From NCBI RefSeq assembly GCF_001434895.1, contig NZ_AZEE01000029.1, forward strand, positions 37,257 to 101,256: a stretch of 64,000 nt of DNA, in the 5' to 3' direction. The stretch is from Secundilactobacillus odoratitofui DSM 19909 = JCM 15043 (lineage in GTDB: Bacteria > Bacillota > Bacilli > Lactobacillales > Lactobacillaceae). A program made the position numbers and the translations under genes. Shown in pieces: positions 1 to 9,110 of this stretch. How positions within the stretch are numbered: the stretch's first letter is position 1; the number at the start of each line of letters is the position of its first letter. Under the pieces are notes generated by a model. That model ran no database searches. It saw only the letters and a program-made list of their open reading frames with translations, and was not told where the DNA came from.

Positions 1-1132
<1,132 letters not shown>

Positions 1133-1795
1133 CTATCCCTCCGGAATAACCGTCATTAATCCCATTCCAAACGCTTTTTCACGACCGATACCCTGTGTTA
1201 GAGCTTGTTTAAACAGTTCAAGGTCATCGATTTTTAATTGGCCCTCAAATGTCACTTGGCTAAGTCTGATACCTCGTCCCGATTTGCGATGCAGTGGGAC
1301 TCGCTCACGACTGACAACATCAAAAGTAAAATTATCCGTTCCATCTGAGTTGGCTTGACCTAATACTTTAAATCCAGCTTTAGCAGACTTATTTACCAAC
1401 CACTGTCGCTGTTGTTGAACAGTAACATGCGGATAAACTTTGCCGCGATCACTTCCGGGTTGCATAACTGCATAGGTCGGATTGGCGGTCAATCGAAATC
1501 TCATCGTCTGCCCCTGAACTAAGGATGCTAGAAAACGATCATATGATTTTATTTGTACGGTACCCTCAACGCCATACGTCACTAATTTTTGCGGATTGGG
1601 TTGTGAGTCACTTAGCACAAGCAAGTATTGCTTGCCATGTAGTGTATCAATTCGCCATAAATGCCGATTTCGAATACCCGCGGCCATCTCATCAGGAAAA
1701 CTCTCTTCAACCCAATTATGATATGCGCCCAAATGCGTCAAGTCTTTAATTTTTTGACGATTTTTCATATCTATTTCTACTCTAGATAAGAACAT
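1133..1795 (-). CDS. cas6e: crRNA-processing endoribonuclease Cas6e (CasE)
   Basis: A 220-aa RAMP protein. The N-terminal THLGAYHNWVEESFP segment places a histidine at residue 26, where Cas6e enzymes carry their catalytic His. The C-terminus has the glycine-rich RAMP loop GIGREKAFGMGLM. Cas6e cuts the repeat RNA at the 3' base of its hairpin, leaving an 8-nt 5' handle, and stays in Cascade. The start at 1795 follows a GGAG motif. The gene sits between cas5 and cas1 as in canonical I-E operons. The diverged mini-array repeats near 8.8 kb keep hairpins that this enzyme could recognise. Confidence 0.96.
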   Translation of the reverse strand: MFLSRVEIDMKNRQKIKDLTHLGAYHNWVEESFPDEMAAGIRNRHLWRIDTLHGKQYLLVLSDSQPNPQKLVTYGVEGTVQIKSYDRFLASLVQGQTMRFRLTANPTYAVMQPGSDRGKVYPHVTVQQQRQWLVNKSAKAGFKVLGQANSDGTDNFTFDVVSRERVPLHRKSGRGIRLSQVTFEGQLKIDDLELFKQALTQGIGREKAFGMGLMTVIPEG

Positions 1796-1807
1796 AGCGA
1801 CTCCTTT

Positions 1808-2497
1808 CTACAGGTATGACAATGGATCATGCTCTTGGTACATATGATTTTTGAGTTCAACATTCGTTCTAGCTTCACTGCGAAAACCATATCGACGTCC
1901 TCGCTGATCGAACGAAATCACCTGATCCTTGATGACGTAACTCCGACTTCCAGAAAGTAACTTAGCATCAGCAATTAGTTCTATTGAAATAGTTTCGTGA
2001 TTATTATCTGTTTGATACCATTTTGCTGCTTGCCACTCTATCTCTCGCAATGCATCAACCGGATTTTTATCGGCAATTATGTGTGTCTTCAAGATCCCAG
2101 CTGGTGCGTTTGACCGTCTACCTAAATACAGTTGAAACTTTGGATGTTTTAATGCTGATTCAAGTTCATCTACAAACGCATCGTTTTCACTGCCAATGGC
2201 GACCACAAACACTGCGTCCTGCAAGTAATCCCGGTACGTGATTTTACGTGTGTCTTTTTTCCATTCTACCGTCTGAAATTCATGCAATACCTTACCAGGT
2301 TGATCAATACGCACCGCAAACAACAAGTCATTCAAGTCGGTAATACGTTCATCATCCCGATGATAACCAAGTGCAGCTGCCAGCATGCCAATTACCGCAC
2401 TTTTTGAAGGATAATCATTGGTCGTTCTCCGCGTAAACGTCGCTTCGTTGCCAAACGACTGTAGTGGTGCCTTAAAATTAATCGCTAAAGTTTTCAT
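1808..2497 (-). CDS. cas5e: Cascade subunit Cas5e (CasD)
   Basis: A 229-aa protein with the Cas5 N-terminal signature: MKTLAINFKAPLQSFG, then RTTNDYPSKSAVIGMLAAALG. Cas5e caps the 5' handle of the crRNA and contacts Cas8e in the Cascade surveillance complex. Its start overlaps the end of cas7 by 20 nt, typical of tightly coupled cas operons. No frameshift or missing region is apparent. Confidence 0.96.
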   Translation of the reverse strand: MKTLAINFKAPLQSFGNEATFTRRTTNDYPSKSAVIGMLAAALGYHRDDERITDLNDLLFAVRIDQPGKVLHEFQTVEWKKDTRKITYRDYLQDAVFVVAIGSENDAFVDELESALKHPKFQLYLGRRSNAPAGILKTHIIADKNPVDALREIEWQAAKWYQTDNNHETISIELIADAKLLSGSRSYVIKDQVISFDQRGRRYGFRSEARTNVELKNHMYQEHDPLSYL

Positions 2498-3554
2498 CCT
2501 GCACCGCCTTCTTCAGACCGTCAGATACTTTGTTGAGCAAATCATCCACGTTAGTTGCCGAAACGACACCGTCAAGATCTTTAGCCTCAAATTTACTCAA
2601 TACTGCGGTAAGTTCAGGCTTTTCAACATATTGGCTAGTTGAATCATATTCGGCCTCAAGTCTTTTAATTGAAGCCTCTACATAACCATCGTTTGACTTG
2701 ACCGGTTTTTCAAACGCTGACACTAAGTTGACGGGTGTGTCCGTTCTCAAACTAACCATTACATAATTAGGTAGTGTTTTATTGGCATAACTATTTTGCT
2801 TACCCGTTGGCATCGAAAGTAAGAAGCTCTTAATATAATTCAGTGCACCGTCAATTGCAGCCTCTTCACCAATATTATGCATTAATTCATGCAAATTGAG
2901 GTTGGCATATCGGTACAAGGTGGCCGAATTGTACTCCGACGTTCCAAGCATTGCTGCACCGGTATTATCTTCGGGTTGATCATCATCTAGCGCAGTATAG
3001 TAATCAAATTCAGGAATAATTTCGTGCGTCGAAATGGCATGCGCAACTTGTGCAGATGCTTCAACATTCAATTCTGGATTATCAGCCACCATCCGACCAA
3101 ATAACGCTAAGTCCAAGGACTGGTTACCTTTTAGTACAGCCTTGACTTCTTTTTTATCCAATTCATCGTGCGAGAGAGCGTACTTAGCTAACTGCTCCAA
3201 CTGGCCACGACTGACCATCAATAGTGCACCAGTTTGACGGTCTTTAGTTAATTTAACCCCAGCTGTTTTGAACACTGCATCAACCTTTGCAGTCACATCA
3301 TCTTCAGATAATGAACTATCTAAATCTGTAATACTTTCAGCCAACAATTTTGCGGCATTCTTGGTCCGTAAGCCTTCTGAGACCTTCTCCGCTTTAAATA
3401 CATCTCGCATCGCATGTTTCCAACTTTGAGACGAAACTCGAGCACGAGTTACGCCACCGTACTGCGCAGTTTTTGGTGCACCAGTGTCGTCGCGGTTAAT
3501 GTTTGAAGAAGGTACAGTTTGTAACACGTTAATATCCACATACAAATTACTCAT
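2478..3554 (-). CDS. cas7e: Cascade backbone subunit Cas7e (CasC/Cse4)
   Basis: A 358-aa protein of the Cas7/Cse4 family. It begins with MSNLYVDINVLQTVPSSNIN and has the RVSSQSWKHAMRD stretch typical of the family. Six copies normally polymerise along the crRNA spacer. Each thumb flips out every sixth nucleotide, so positions 6, 12, 18 and so on are not read in target pairing. That matters for the mini-array match described in the findings. The start overlaps cse2 by 8 nt. Confidence 0.97.
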   Translation of the reverse strand: MSNLYVDINVLQTVPSSNINRDDTGAPKTAQYGGVTRARVSSQSWKHAMRDVFKAEKVSEGLRTKNAAKLLAESITDLDSSLSEDDVTAKVDAVFKTAGVKLTKDRQTGALLMVSRGQLEQLAKYALSHDELDKKEVKAVLKGNQSLDLALFGRMVADNPELNVEASAQVAHAISTHEIIPEFDYYTALDDDQPEDNTGAAMLGTSEYNSATLYRYANLNLHELMHNIGEEAAIDGALNYIKSFLLSMPTGKQNSYANKTLPNYVMVSLRTDTPVNLVSAFEKPVKSNDGYVEASIKRLEAEYDSTSQYVEKPELTAVLSKFEAKDLDGVVSATNVDDLLNKVSDGLKKAVQDENFSD

Positions 3555-4155
3555 GATCAGTTATCTCCTCTGCTTTTTGTTGACTATTTTCTGTCCGATA
3601 GTATTTTTGACCCCAACTCAACTTAATGCGGTTGGCGTATTCAAAGTTGGCCTGGAACCAATATAAATCCTCTGCAAGTCTTGGAAAATCAATGGTGCCG
3701 GTTTTGTCGTTTGACTTCACAATATTGCCCAGTGAAACCAAGCTATGAATGACACTGTCCACCGTAGTTGCCGACACTAACGTTTGAAAACGACGATCAA
3801 GCGCATCCGAGCTCTCAGCAGTACCACGTAACTTAGCTAATCTTGAAAAGAAATTCAAGTTTGAATTCGAATCATCTTTTTTCATTAAATAAACCGGTGT
3901 TTCTCGTCCTTGTTGCTGGTTGGCAAACAATCTCAATGCGGCAAAAATCGCAACTTCTGCATGTGTCGGCGTCCCATCTTCGCTTAAATACTTACGATCC
4001 AATGCAGCAAAGATGATTGGCCAAACCGGCTGAGCTTTTGGACTGGTGATTGTTGCCGCACCTCGTAAGCTTGCTAAAGCTGCTCGATTAAGATTTCCAT
4101 CAGCATACAACCGTCCAATAATTCGTTGTGTTACTTTACCAATTTCAAAACTCAT
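3547..4155 (-). CDS. cse2: Cascade small subunit Cse2 (CasB/Cas11e)
   Basis: A 202-aa, mainly helical protein located between cas8e and cas7e, which is the invariant position of cse2. The sequence includes RGAATITSPKAQPVWPIIFAAL and a downstream E-V-A-I-F-A-A-L-R-L-F-A helix typical of CasB. Two copies form the belly of Cascade and stabilise the R-loop. It follows cas8e by 5 nt. Confidence 0.93.
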   Translation of the reverse strand: MSFEIGKVTQRIIGRLYADGNLNRAALASLRGAATITSPKAQPVWPIIFAALDRKYLSEDGTPTHAEVAIFAALRLFANQQQGRETPVYLMKKDDSNSNLNFFSRLAKLRGTAESSDALDRRFQTLVSATTVDSVIHSLVSLGNIVKSNDKTGTIDFPRLAEDLYWFQANFEYANRIKLSWGQKYYRTENSQQKAEEITDHE

Positions 4156-4160
4156 CTAAC

Positions 4161-5882
4161 TCACCTTTTTCCCAATTCTAAATCTTGGCTAACCCAATAA
4201 TTCAGTTGATTTTTGGCAGTAAAAATATTTTCCAACTTTCTATTATCGTTTTTATCAACAATCGTGATGCCTTTAATATCTCGTGGAGAGGCTTCCTTCA
4301 TGAAAGCATCAGTTTGTTCATTTACAATTTTCCGCAACGCTTGTTGCCATTCCTCCGATTTCTTATCCCGATCATCCTGGTCCGTTAATGACTGTAGCCA
4401 TGCCTTGAATGGCTGATTTAAGCGATCATAAAACTTCGCACTTTCAGTATTGGCAAAAGCTTTAGAATCAATATTTCGAATTTGCCCGATTTTAGCCACA
4501 AATCGCCAATAATCAGACCCGACTTTTTGCGTTCTATCAATCAAGCCCATAATTCGACCAGGCCAAAAATCGTCGCTGTCATCAAAAAGAATCCCAGCAC
4601 TAACACTCATATCATCGACTACTTCTGCAACTGGTGCTTGGGATGTCGCGTTACCATCACTAATTAATGCTGTGGACACTAGGTTAATCTGCTGAGCATC
4701 TGGAATGATGTCCGCGTCATCCAAGGTATTTAACCACTTAACCAACCCCGGCTTAAACTGACTGTCTTCTTCACTCGTTTTAACGTATGACCCAAAATTA
4801 CGCCACATTGCGATGCCAAGTGAGCGGAGGCCCTTAACGGCTGGTTTAAAGTTCTCAACCGTCGCGTGTTTATCACTTTTATCAATTTTCCAGACAGTCA
4901 TCGGCTCCAAGAAGCAGTTGATACTACTAAACATCGGCAAACCTGCACTAAAAATGGTTGGTTGGTCTTCTTGCCACTCAATATGGATCACACGTGACCA
5001 TGCCGTATACAGGAACGCTAAATTAGTAGGCGCTTGTGCCAACTTACGTTCTTCAACATACTTGATTACGGTGTCATATTCCCAAACTGGTTTTTGATTC
5101 TGATAAATCTGATCACCGTCTGTTTGCACAAGCACCAAATTTAACATCAAGGTATCAAATAACGTTTGACCTTTAGCGAACACCGGATTTAATCGATACA
5201 GCCAGCCAGCTGGGTTAGAAAATTTCTCTTCCATTTCAATTTTGGTTTTGTCCGTGACGCCGGTAAAGTTCTGATACGAAATAAGCCAGCGGACCAATTC
5301 TGGAATGGTGATTTGGTCCTTAAATTCAGCAACTTTGGGTGAAAAGATTGCTGGTGTATTACCACTCTCCGATACTTGCCGGTTAATTTGTTTGACCGAA
5401 ACAGTACCGGTTCCAGTCGCAATCTTCTTTTTGGCGGGAACCAACTGGTCGTATTCGTCAGCGGTCACTTGATAAAACGGTGTTCCACCAAAAAAATCAA
5501 ATTTTGACTGATACAGTTTCAGATATTGCACAACAACGTCAGAAAACTTACCAGATTGATATAAATCATCCCAAGTATCCAATAAATCATCAGGCTGGTA
5601 AGCAAAATCATCTACTGCAGCCTTAACCTGCATTGAGTCTGAGTCAAGTTCTAGCCAACTATACGGTTCATTGTTGGCGTCGAAACGTGAGTAGACCGTG
5701 TGCAAAACTGCCAGTAGCAGCCGCATAATTACTAAATCTTGGGTTTTCATCTCACCCGCTAATTGTCGATACTGTTGAGCATGTTCGAATAGCGTTGTGA
5801 GTGAAACCGTTTGTTCTTCACCGGTTTCAAGTTCAAGCACTTTAATCCAAGGATCTGTCACCAAATTAAATTGTTGTACCAT
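4161..5882 (-). CDS. cas8e: Cascade large subunit Cas8e (Cse1/CasA)
   Basis: The protein starts MVQQFNLVTDPWIKVLEL, the standard Cse1 N-terminus, and is about 573 aa long. The start at 5882 is preferred over an upstream start at 5966 because an AAAGGGAGGG ribosome binding site lies just before it and the longer form would add residues unlike the family. Cas8e reads the PAM, opens the target duplex and recruits Cas3. The start overlaps the cas3 stop by 17 nt. The sequence is continuous, with no sign of decay. Confidence 0.96.
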   Translation of the reverse strand: MVQQFNLVTDPWIKVLELETGEEQTVSLTTLFEHAQQYRQLAGEMKTQDLVIMRLLLAVLHTVYSRFDANNEPYSWLELDSDSMQVKAAVDDFAYQPDDLLDTWDDLYQSGKFSDVVVQYLKLYQSKFDFFGGTPFYQVTADEYDQLVPAKKKIATGTGTVSVKQINRQVSESGNTPAIFSPKVAEFKDQITIPELVRWLISYQNFTGVTDKTKIEMEEKFSNPAGWLYRLNPVFAKGQTLFDTLMLNLVLVQTDGDQIYQNQKPVWEYDTVIKYVEERKLAQAPTNLAFLYTAWSRVIHIEWQEDQPTIFSAGLPMFSSINCFLEPMTVWKIDKSDKHATVENFKPAVKGLRSLGIAMWRNFGSYVKTSEEDSQFKPGLVKWLNTLDDADIIPDAQQINLVSTALISDGNATSQAPVAEVVDDMSVSAGILFDDSDDFWPGRIMGLIDRTQKVGSDYWRFVAKIGQIRNIDSKAFANTESAKFYDRLNQPFKAWLQSLTDQDDRDKKSEEWQQALRKIVNEQTDAFMKEASPRDIKGITIVDKNDNRKLENIFTAKNQLNYWVSQDLELGKR

Positions 5883-8625
5883 CGTCACCCTCCCTTTCGT
5901 AGCTGAGTCCCCGTTCAATTGAATAGTGCAACTGCCAAGCGCCAAGTTGAGCGTCGTTGTTATCATCTAAAGGCAATGCAAGTGCGCCTTTCAGCCACTT
6001 ACTAGCCTGCCAATCTGGGAAAAGACGACTGGTTCGGCGCTCTAATTCTTGAATCGCACTATCGATGTCTCTCGTCACTGCTGCCGGAATGCGAATTAAC
6101 TGTGTCGCGATTTCCTTTGACTGGCACTCTTTCAAGGGTCTGCCGTCCAATAGAAAATTGCCATCTGACGTATGTTGAACAAGAATGACTTCCAATGTTT
6201 CTTGAATATCCCGAACAGCGGCACTAGCACGTTGTTCGCTTTGATCGACATTTTTTTGGCTACGGCTTAACCAACCGTGTAAATTATCACGTCGGCCAAA
6301 TTTAGGTCGATCAATTCGAAACACTTTTGCTTTGTCTTCTTTTTGTTTCAAGTCGTGTTCAAAGTCCCGTTTAGCAGCTATGATACCGGATTCATCGGGG
6401 TCCTGATTAAAATTGTAAACCTGTTGCACCAATTTTGAAATATCACCAGGTAAATTAATTGACTTGTCTAATACTTCATCTGTCTTCATCAATAAGTATT
6501 TACCGTAAATCGACTCATTCGCATCACCATACTCACCCATCTTTTGAATACCCATTACAACAAGCTTTGGTTCTTGCAATTTAATCGGTCGTTCAATCTG
6601 ACGACGATGCAATCGGCCGGCACGTTGTAGGATTAGATCCATCGGAGCAATATCCGTATACATCACGTCAAAATCTATGTCGAGTGATTGTTCAAGAACC
6701 TGGGTACCAATAACTACGAGTTTTTCAGGTCGTTTGCCTTTTTTCCCAATCAAGTTTTGTAAATATTGTTCACGCTTAACTCGCTCCGGTGCCAATAAGG
6801 CTGAATGAAGTAGCACACATTCAATATCTTCCGGTAAAATTGCCGCTAATTGTTGTGCACGTTTGACCGTATTTACAATAATTCCGGCCACTCCGCCACC
6901 ATCAATATCAGTTAATACCTTTTGAATTAACGCTTCATCATCTATGTTCAGTCGTTGAACGTTTAACTGAAGTGGTTTTTGATCAGAAACACCTGGGAAT
7001 TCGGTTGTTTGCTTAACCTGTTTACCATCCAAAATTGTAAGTAGTGGATAAGCTTCAGAATCACGCCAATTATCTGGGACCAATGATTCATCAACGTTGT
7101 TGAAATTAGCATTATATTTACCTTCGAAGTAAGCCTTCAACAGGTTATTGCGAGTCTGCTTAGGCAAAGTTGCTGACAGAATGACCACTGGTACGTGATA
7201 AATACCTAGCCAATTTAAAGCCCGGTATAAGAACTGGTCCATAAAGCAGTCGTATGCGTGAGCTTCATCGAGAATAACTACCTTATCACTCAGACCAATA
7301 TGCCTCAAAAACAGATGTCGCTGTTTTAACCCCATCAATAATAAATTATCAACAGTACCCACACTGAATTTGGAGAGAATCGATTTTTTACCAGAAAACC
7401 AACTATTAATCGTTACAGCACCGGTATCTTGAACGTTGGCTGCGGTTGGAAGACTTTGGTAGTTCGGATTGAACTTCGATTTTCCATGCATCAAATTAAT
7501 CGAAAAATTAGTGTCCTGCCGTTGCGCTTGCCAAGACAACCAGTCATCCACCCGATCAAACATTGCGTTAGAGGTTGCCTGAGTTGGTAGTCCGAAGAAA
7601 AGACCGTCGCTACCAGTTTTATAGGCGAGCTGTTCAGCTGCCACCAAGGCAATTTCAGTCTTGCCTAAACCCATCGGCGCCTCGACGACGATGATACCTG
7701 GGTCCTTACAATCATTAATGGCCGTTGTCATAGCTTTTTGAACAGGCCGAGGTGAAAATCCCCAGCGGGCTTCATAGGGATCCTGATTACCATTACTAAT
7801 GTTTTGTGGTTGCCACTTGTCATCAAGTGACCAAGTTAACATTGCAGACTGAAAACGACTGGTTTCATCAATATCATCAAACGATTCGTCAATACCAATT
7901 AGTGGAAACATGACTTTATCAGTGTCATTGCCTAACCACTCACTGGAAGCTAACCAATCAGCAGTGATTAATAGCCCTTCTAAGATTACAGCCTGTGGTT
8001 GAGTCACATTGGGTACTTCGTCTACTGATTCATATCCAGCTTTTGATAGTGCCATTTCGACTAACGCACGTTGGACGTCTTGCCAAGGTTTTTGGATTTC
8101 AGGGTCCTGATCGCTCTGCCAATAATTGGCTTTATAGTCTTTGATTTGTTTTTTCGGCTTATTCTCATCTGGCATCCCGTGATGGGCCCCAATGATTGCA
8201 CCGATTGATTCTGGTACGCCATATTCTTCTAAAATCGCCTCACCGGCTCTACCATGTGGTGACTGTTTTCTCGCTGCTAAATCCGTTTCGTCTAAACCGG
8301 TAAAACCACTCTGAATGAGTTGTTCAATTAAGCGACCATCAATTTCTTGCTCATGTCCATATGAGGGCTGCGTCTGAAATGATGGAAGCGCTTTCCCAAG
8401 ATCGTGGCTGAAGCCGATAAATTTAACCAGTTTTTGAAGACTTTCTTCGTTTAAATTAGTCAATAGAAGTCTTTTTTGGCTATCACTGAGCCAATGATTA
8501 AATAGCCAATTGATGGTTAGTTCCGCATCCTCCAAATGAGTCAGTAGCGGGAGCCACAGTTGTTGCCCATCTTCCGTTCGTTTCTTACCCCAGAGTGCTT
8601 TGATTTGTTGATTGGTGTTTGCCAT
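5866..8625 (-). CDS. cas3: CRISPR effector nuclease-helicase Cas3
   Basis: A 919-aa protein with an N-terminal HD nuclease domain: His30, the GFSHDLGKAL motif with H74-D75, H124, and H148-H149 in GAHHG. A superfamily 2 helicase follows, with Walker A APMGLGKT at 316-323, DEAH at 453-456, a SATLP motif and a QRAGRLHRR motif VI. Cas3 is recruited by Cascade to nick and degrade target DNA processively. As first gene of the operon it sits downstream of the putative promoter at 8675-8703. Its leader contains the mini-array pseudo-protospacer. The ribosome binding site is weak (AGAAAG). Confidence 0.97.
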   Translation of the reverse strand: MANTNQQIKALWGKKRTEDGQQLWLPLLTHLEDAELTINWLFNHWLSDSQKRLLLTNLNEESLQKLVKFIGFSHDLGKALPSFQTQPSYGHEQEIDGRLIEQLIQSGFTGLDETDLAARKQSPHGRAGEAILEEYGVPESIGAIIGAHHGMPDENKPKKQIKDYKANYWQSDQDPEIQKPWQDVQRALVEMALSKAGYESVDEVPNVTQPQAVILEGLLITADWLASSEWLGNDTDKVMFPLIGIDESFDDIDETSRFQSAMLTWSLDDKWQPQNISNGNQDPYEARWGFSPRPVQKAMTTAINDCKDPGIIVVEAPMGLGKTEIALVAAEQLAYKTGSDGLFFGLPTQATSNAMFDRVDDWLSWQAQRQDTNFSINLMHGKSKFNPNYQSLPTAANVQDTGAVTINSWFSGKKSILSKFSVGTVDNLLLMGLKQRHLFLRHIGLSDKVVILDEAHAYDCFMDQFLYRALNWLGIYHVPVVILSATLPKQTRNNLLKAYFEGKYNANFNNVDESLVPDNWRDSEAYPLLTILDGKQVKQTTEFPGVSDQKPLQLNVQRLNIDDEALIQKVLTDIDGGGVAGIIVNTVKRAQQLAAILPEDIECVLLHSALLAPERVKREQYLQNLIGKKGKRPEKLVVIGTQVLEQSLDIDFDVMYTDIAPMDLILQRAGRLHRRQIERPIKLQEPKLVVMGIQKMGEYGDANESIYGKYLLMKTDEVLDKSINLPGDISKLVQQVYNFNQDPDESGIIAAKRDFEHDLKQKEDKAKVFRIDRPKFGRRDNLHGWLSRSQKNVDQSEQRASAAVRDIQETLEVILVQHTSDGNFLLDGRPLKECQSKEIATQLIRIPAAVTRDIDSAIQELERRTSRLFPDWQASKWLKGALALPLDDNNDAQLGAWQLHYSIERGLSYEREGDDGTTI

Positions 8626-8634
8626 TTCGTTTGT

Positions 8635-8658
8635 CTTCTTTCTGGTAAATACAATGTT
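8635..8658 (-). promoter_or_regulatory. Pseudo-protospacer of the mini-array in the cas operon leader
   Basis: Read on the minus strand, AAC at 8658-8656 is followed by a 21-nt stretch at 8655-8635 that matches the mini-array pseudo-spacer at 16 of 21 positions. Positions 1-5, 7-11, 13-15 and 18-20 match; 6, 12, 16, 17 and 21 do not. Positions 6 and 12 are not read by Cascade, so the first 15 nt are effectively fully complementary. The site lies between the predicted transcription start and the cas3 start codon, where bound Cascade would block transcription. Confidence 0.75.
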
Positions 8659-8674
8659 ATCTAAATTTACCTAA

Positions 8675-8703
8675 AGCATAAACAACTATCGCTAAAATTT
8701 CAA
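8675..8703 (-). promoter_or_regulatory. Putative cas operon promoter
   Basis: On the minus strand a TTGAAA -35 box (8703-8698), a 17-nt spacer and a TATGCT -10 box (8680-8675) precede cas3, predicting a start near 8668 and a leader of about 43 nt. A perfect 10-bp inverted repeat, AAACAACTAT at 8680-8689 and ATAGTTGTTT at 8727-8736, brackets the -35 region and may be a repressor site. The assignment is by consensus only. Confidence 0.6.
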
Positions 8704-8738
8704 GTATTTATACCTGAATTTCGTTAATAGTTGTTTTC

Positions 8739-8812
8739 AACACCTGCTAATGCAGGGAATACTTTCGCTCTAGTAAAAACAATTGGATCACCCTCGCACA
8801 GCGAGGAACAAC
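8739..8812 (-). CRISPR. Mini-CRISPR unit with two degenerate repeats (CreR-like Cas-regulating guide)
   Basis: Two diverged repeats flank a short spacer. The promoter-proximal one (8812-8785, minus strand) keeps the GTGATCC handle and a CCTCGC/GCGAGG hairpin that differs from the main CTCCGC/GCGGAG stem yet still pairs. The second (about 8762-8739) keeps the GTATTC start and a CCTGC/GCAGG stem. Between them, after one extra handle base (A at 8784), lies a 21-nt pseudo-spacer (8783-8763) instead of the usual 32. Stem maintenance by paired changes suggests that Cas6e processing is retained. The pseudo-spacer matches the cas leader (8635-8655). It could instead be an old array remnant, but the private promoter and the target match argue otherwise. 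Confidence 0.8.
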
Positions 8813-8825
8813 ATATCACAAAATG

Positions 8826-8834
8826 AGTATATCA
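8826..8834 (-). promoter_or_regulatory. Extended -10 promoter of the mini-CRISPR unit
   Basis: The minus strand carries TGATATACT (TGn plus TATACT, -10 box at 8831-8826), ending 13 nt before the first degenerate repeat. The main array has TGATATAAT ending 14 nt before its first repeat. The shared architecture suggests the mini-unit is transcribed on its own rather than being a decayed trailer. No convincing -35 box is seen, as usual for extended -10 promoters. Confidence 0.6.
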
Positions 8835-8859
8835 TTATTTTGATTAGGTTGACTAATTT

Positions 8860-9048
8860 TCAATAATCAATACCAGGTTCTATTACCGGTTCAAAGGGTT
8901 TTCCAGTTAAAAGCGCTTCACGAATGTGGTGCACAACATCGGTATCATTTAAATAAATTGGATAAGCAATGCTGAAAAATTCGCAGTACGCAAAAATTAA
9001 TTGCTCGTCTGGAATTGCTGCTACTTCAGCGGGACTCATTGGCCGCAT
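8860..9048 (-). CDS. Small acidic protein of unknown function between the mini-array and the main array
   Basis: A 62-aa open frame begins MRPMSPAEVAAIPDEQLIFA and is preceded by a strong GGAGG seven nucleotides upstream of its ATG, which supports real translation. It is rich in Asp and Glu with few basic residues, has no signal peptide or membrane segment, and matches no family I recognise. It lies in the same orientation as the cas genes, between the trailer end of the main array and the mini-array promoter. A CRISPR-linked role (regulator, anti-CRISPR-like acidic protein) is only a guess from position and charge. Confidence 0.6.
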   Translation of the reverse strand: MRPMSPAEVAAIPDEQLIFAYCEFFSIAYPIYLNDTDVVHHIREALLTGKPFEPVIEPGIDY

Positions 9049-9110
9049 AGACCCACCTCCTTATTGAATTGTATGGAAAACACGATTCGTGTGCGTTTGC
9101 AGTGGTGATT

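Noticed and set aside
4161..5966. Longer Cas8e with 28 extra N-terminal residues
   Set aside because: The extra part lies inside cas3 and is unlike the Cse1 family; the ATG at 5882 has a good ribosome binding site.
8666..8687. A first candidate target of the mini-array guide over the cas -10 box (AGTTGTTTATGC)
   Set aside because: It matches 15 of 22 positions in the 28-nt register but lacks an AAY motif and mismatches at a read seed position. The AAC-flanked site at 8635-8655 is better.
8739..8812. Reading the mini-unit as part of the main array
   Set aside because: It is about 300 bp from the array, has different stems, a 21-nt spacer, its own promoter, and a coding gene between.
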